A stretch of DNA of 10,837 bases from Patescibacteria group bacterium (GTDB taxonomy: Bacteria; Patescibacteriota; Minisyncoccia; Phycocordibacterales; SBAW01), in assembly GCA_030916835.1 (NCBI GenBank), contig JAUPWA010000049.1, positions 1-10,837 of the forward strand. The letters are read 5' to 3'. Shown one piece after another: positions 10,399-10,837 of this stretch. The notes under the pieces are model-generated. The model worked only from the letters and a program-made list of their open reading frames with translations. It did not search any database and was not told where the DNA came from. The position numbers were made by a program, and so were the translations under genes. Every line of letters begins with the position of its first letter. The stretch's first letter is position 1.

Positions 10399-10837
10399 TT
10401 AGAAATCCACACGAACCGGGACCTCTTCAATTTCTGCTTTGCGCTTCGGCTCGATGCCAAAGACGGTGAGGATCTGCTCAAACTCTTCGCGCTCGATAGT
10501 CTCTACCTCGATGAGACGGTGTGCTATCGCGTCGAGGATTTTGCGGTGCTTGGTAATTATGTCGTACGCCTTCTTGTAGCCGCCATCCATCAATTTCTTT
10601 ACCTCAGCATCTATCTCGGCCGACACCTTTTCAGAATATTCGCGCCCATCGATACCGCTGCCAAACAGCGCGCGGCCACCCTCGCCTACGAGCGCTACGG
10701 TGCCCATCTTTTCGCTCATACCAAAGCGTGTGACCATGTCGCGCGCCAGCGCGGTTGAAACCTGCAGGTCATTTGAGGGGCCGGTCGTCACATCATCAAA
10801 CACCTCGAGCTCGGCCACATAGCCACCCAAGCTCATC
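10399..10837 (-). CDS. ftsH: FtsH membrane protease, C-terminal part
   Basis: The last ~145 residues of FtsH, the ATP-dependent zinc metalloprotease of the inner membrane. The start, AAA domain and HExxH site lie beyond the right edge. Seen here is the helical part of the M41 peptidase domain: DDVTTGPSNDLQVSTALAR contains the Asp that is the third zinc ligand in this family, then MVTRFGMSEKMGTVAL, GREYSEKVSAEIDAEVKKLM, HRLIEVETIEREEFEQIL and a short tail EVPVRVDF. The usual GGRAAEELVF is GGYVAELEVF here, an altered order in a conserved helix, though the frame is intact. The in-frame Met at the right edge is internal, not the start. Confidence 0.93.
   Translation of the reverse strand, partial: MSLGGYVAELEVFDDVTTGPSNDLQVSTALARDMVTRFGMSEKMGTVALVGEGGRALFGSGIDGREYSEKVSAEIDAEVKKLMDGGYKKAYDIITKHRKILDAIAHRLIEVETIEREEFEQILTVFGIEPKRKAEIEEVPVRVDF

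Overview
The window looks like a chromosomal piece of a small-genome bacterium of the Patescibacteria/CPR type (Parcubacteria-like). This rests on the mix of short single-gene transcription units, leaderless starts, tRNA genes without an encoded CCA end, and short GC-rich palindromes, two of them in-frame inside recG. It is an inference from style, not a marker-gene identification. The one plausible TGA stop (1430-1432) argues against the code in which TGA is glycine.

Layout. 1-332 (-): most of a GtrA-like membrane protein, cut by the window edge. 466-859 (-): two tRNA-Ser genes, one with anticodon ACT and one with GCT, separated and flanked by palindromes, including an inverted, interrupted copy of the second tRNA's 3' end. 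1025-1432 (+): an orphan protein with its own terminator. 1532-2167 (+): a membrane-anchored SOUL haem-binding-like protein. 2229-4291 (+): an unusual accessory block. 4297-5472 (-): malic enzyme. 5514-7772 (+): RecG, divergent from malic enzyme across 41 bp. 7797-7868 (+): tRNA-Ile(TAT) followed by a partial copy of its own 3' end. 7993-9033 (+): quinone-type dihydroorotate dehydrogenase. 9208-10338 (+): class II dihydroorotase. 10399-10837 (-): the C-terminal end of FtsH, whose start lies beyond the window.

The block at 2.23-4.29 kb is the most interesting part. It begins with the best promoter in the window (TTGACA, 16 bp, TGC-TATACT) with a palindrome over the -10 box, and ends at a clean intrinsic terminator. 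Between them lie many strong hairpins (several of 8-11 bp, one composite of 18 bp). There is a 14-nt perfect complementarity between the 5' end (2300-2313) and the 3' end (4224-4237), and two identical 81-bp repeats each carrying a tRNA T-arm mimic. Three short ORFs (81, 157 and 91 codons) of unknown family lie inside, two with good ribosome binding sites. I read this as a candidate ~2-kb structured RNA locus, possibly with small proteins embedded. The alternative is a small mobile or cassette-like unit with terminal inverted repeats.

How the recognised genes fit together: PyrD and PyrC catalyse neighbouring steps of de novo pyrimidine synthesis but sit in two separate terminated units. Malic enzyme links malate and pyruvate and supplies NAD(P)H. 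RecG repairs stalled forks, and FtsH is the membrane quality-control protease. The regulatory style is consistent: most proposed -10 boxes carry an upstream TGn, and the malic enzyme and recG genes appear to be leaderless.
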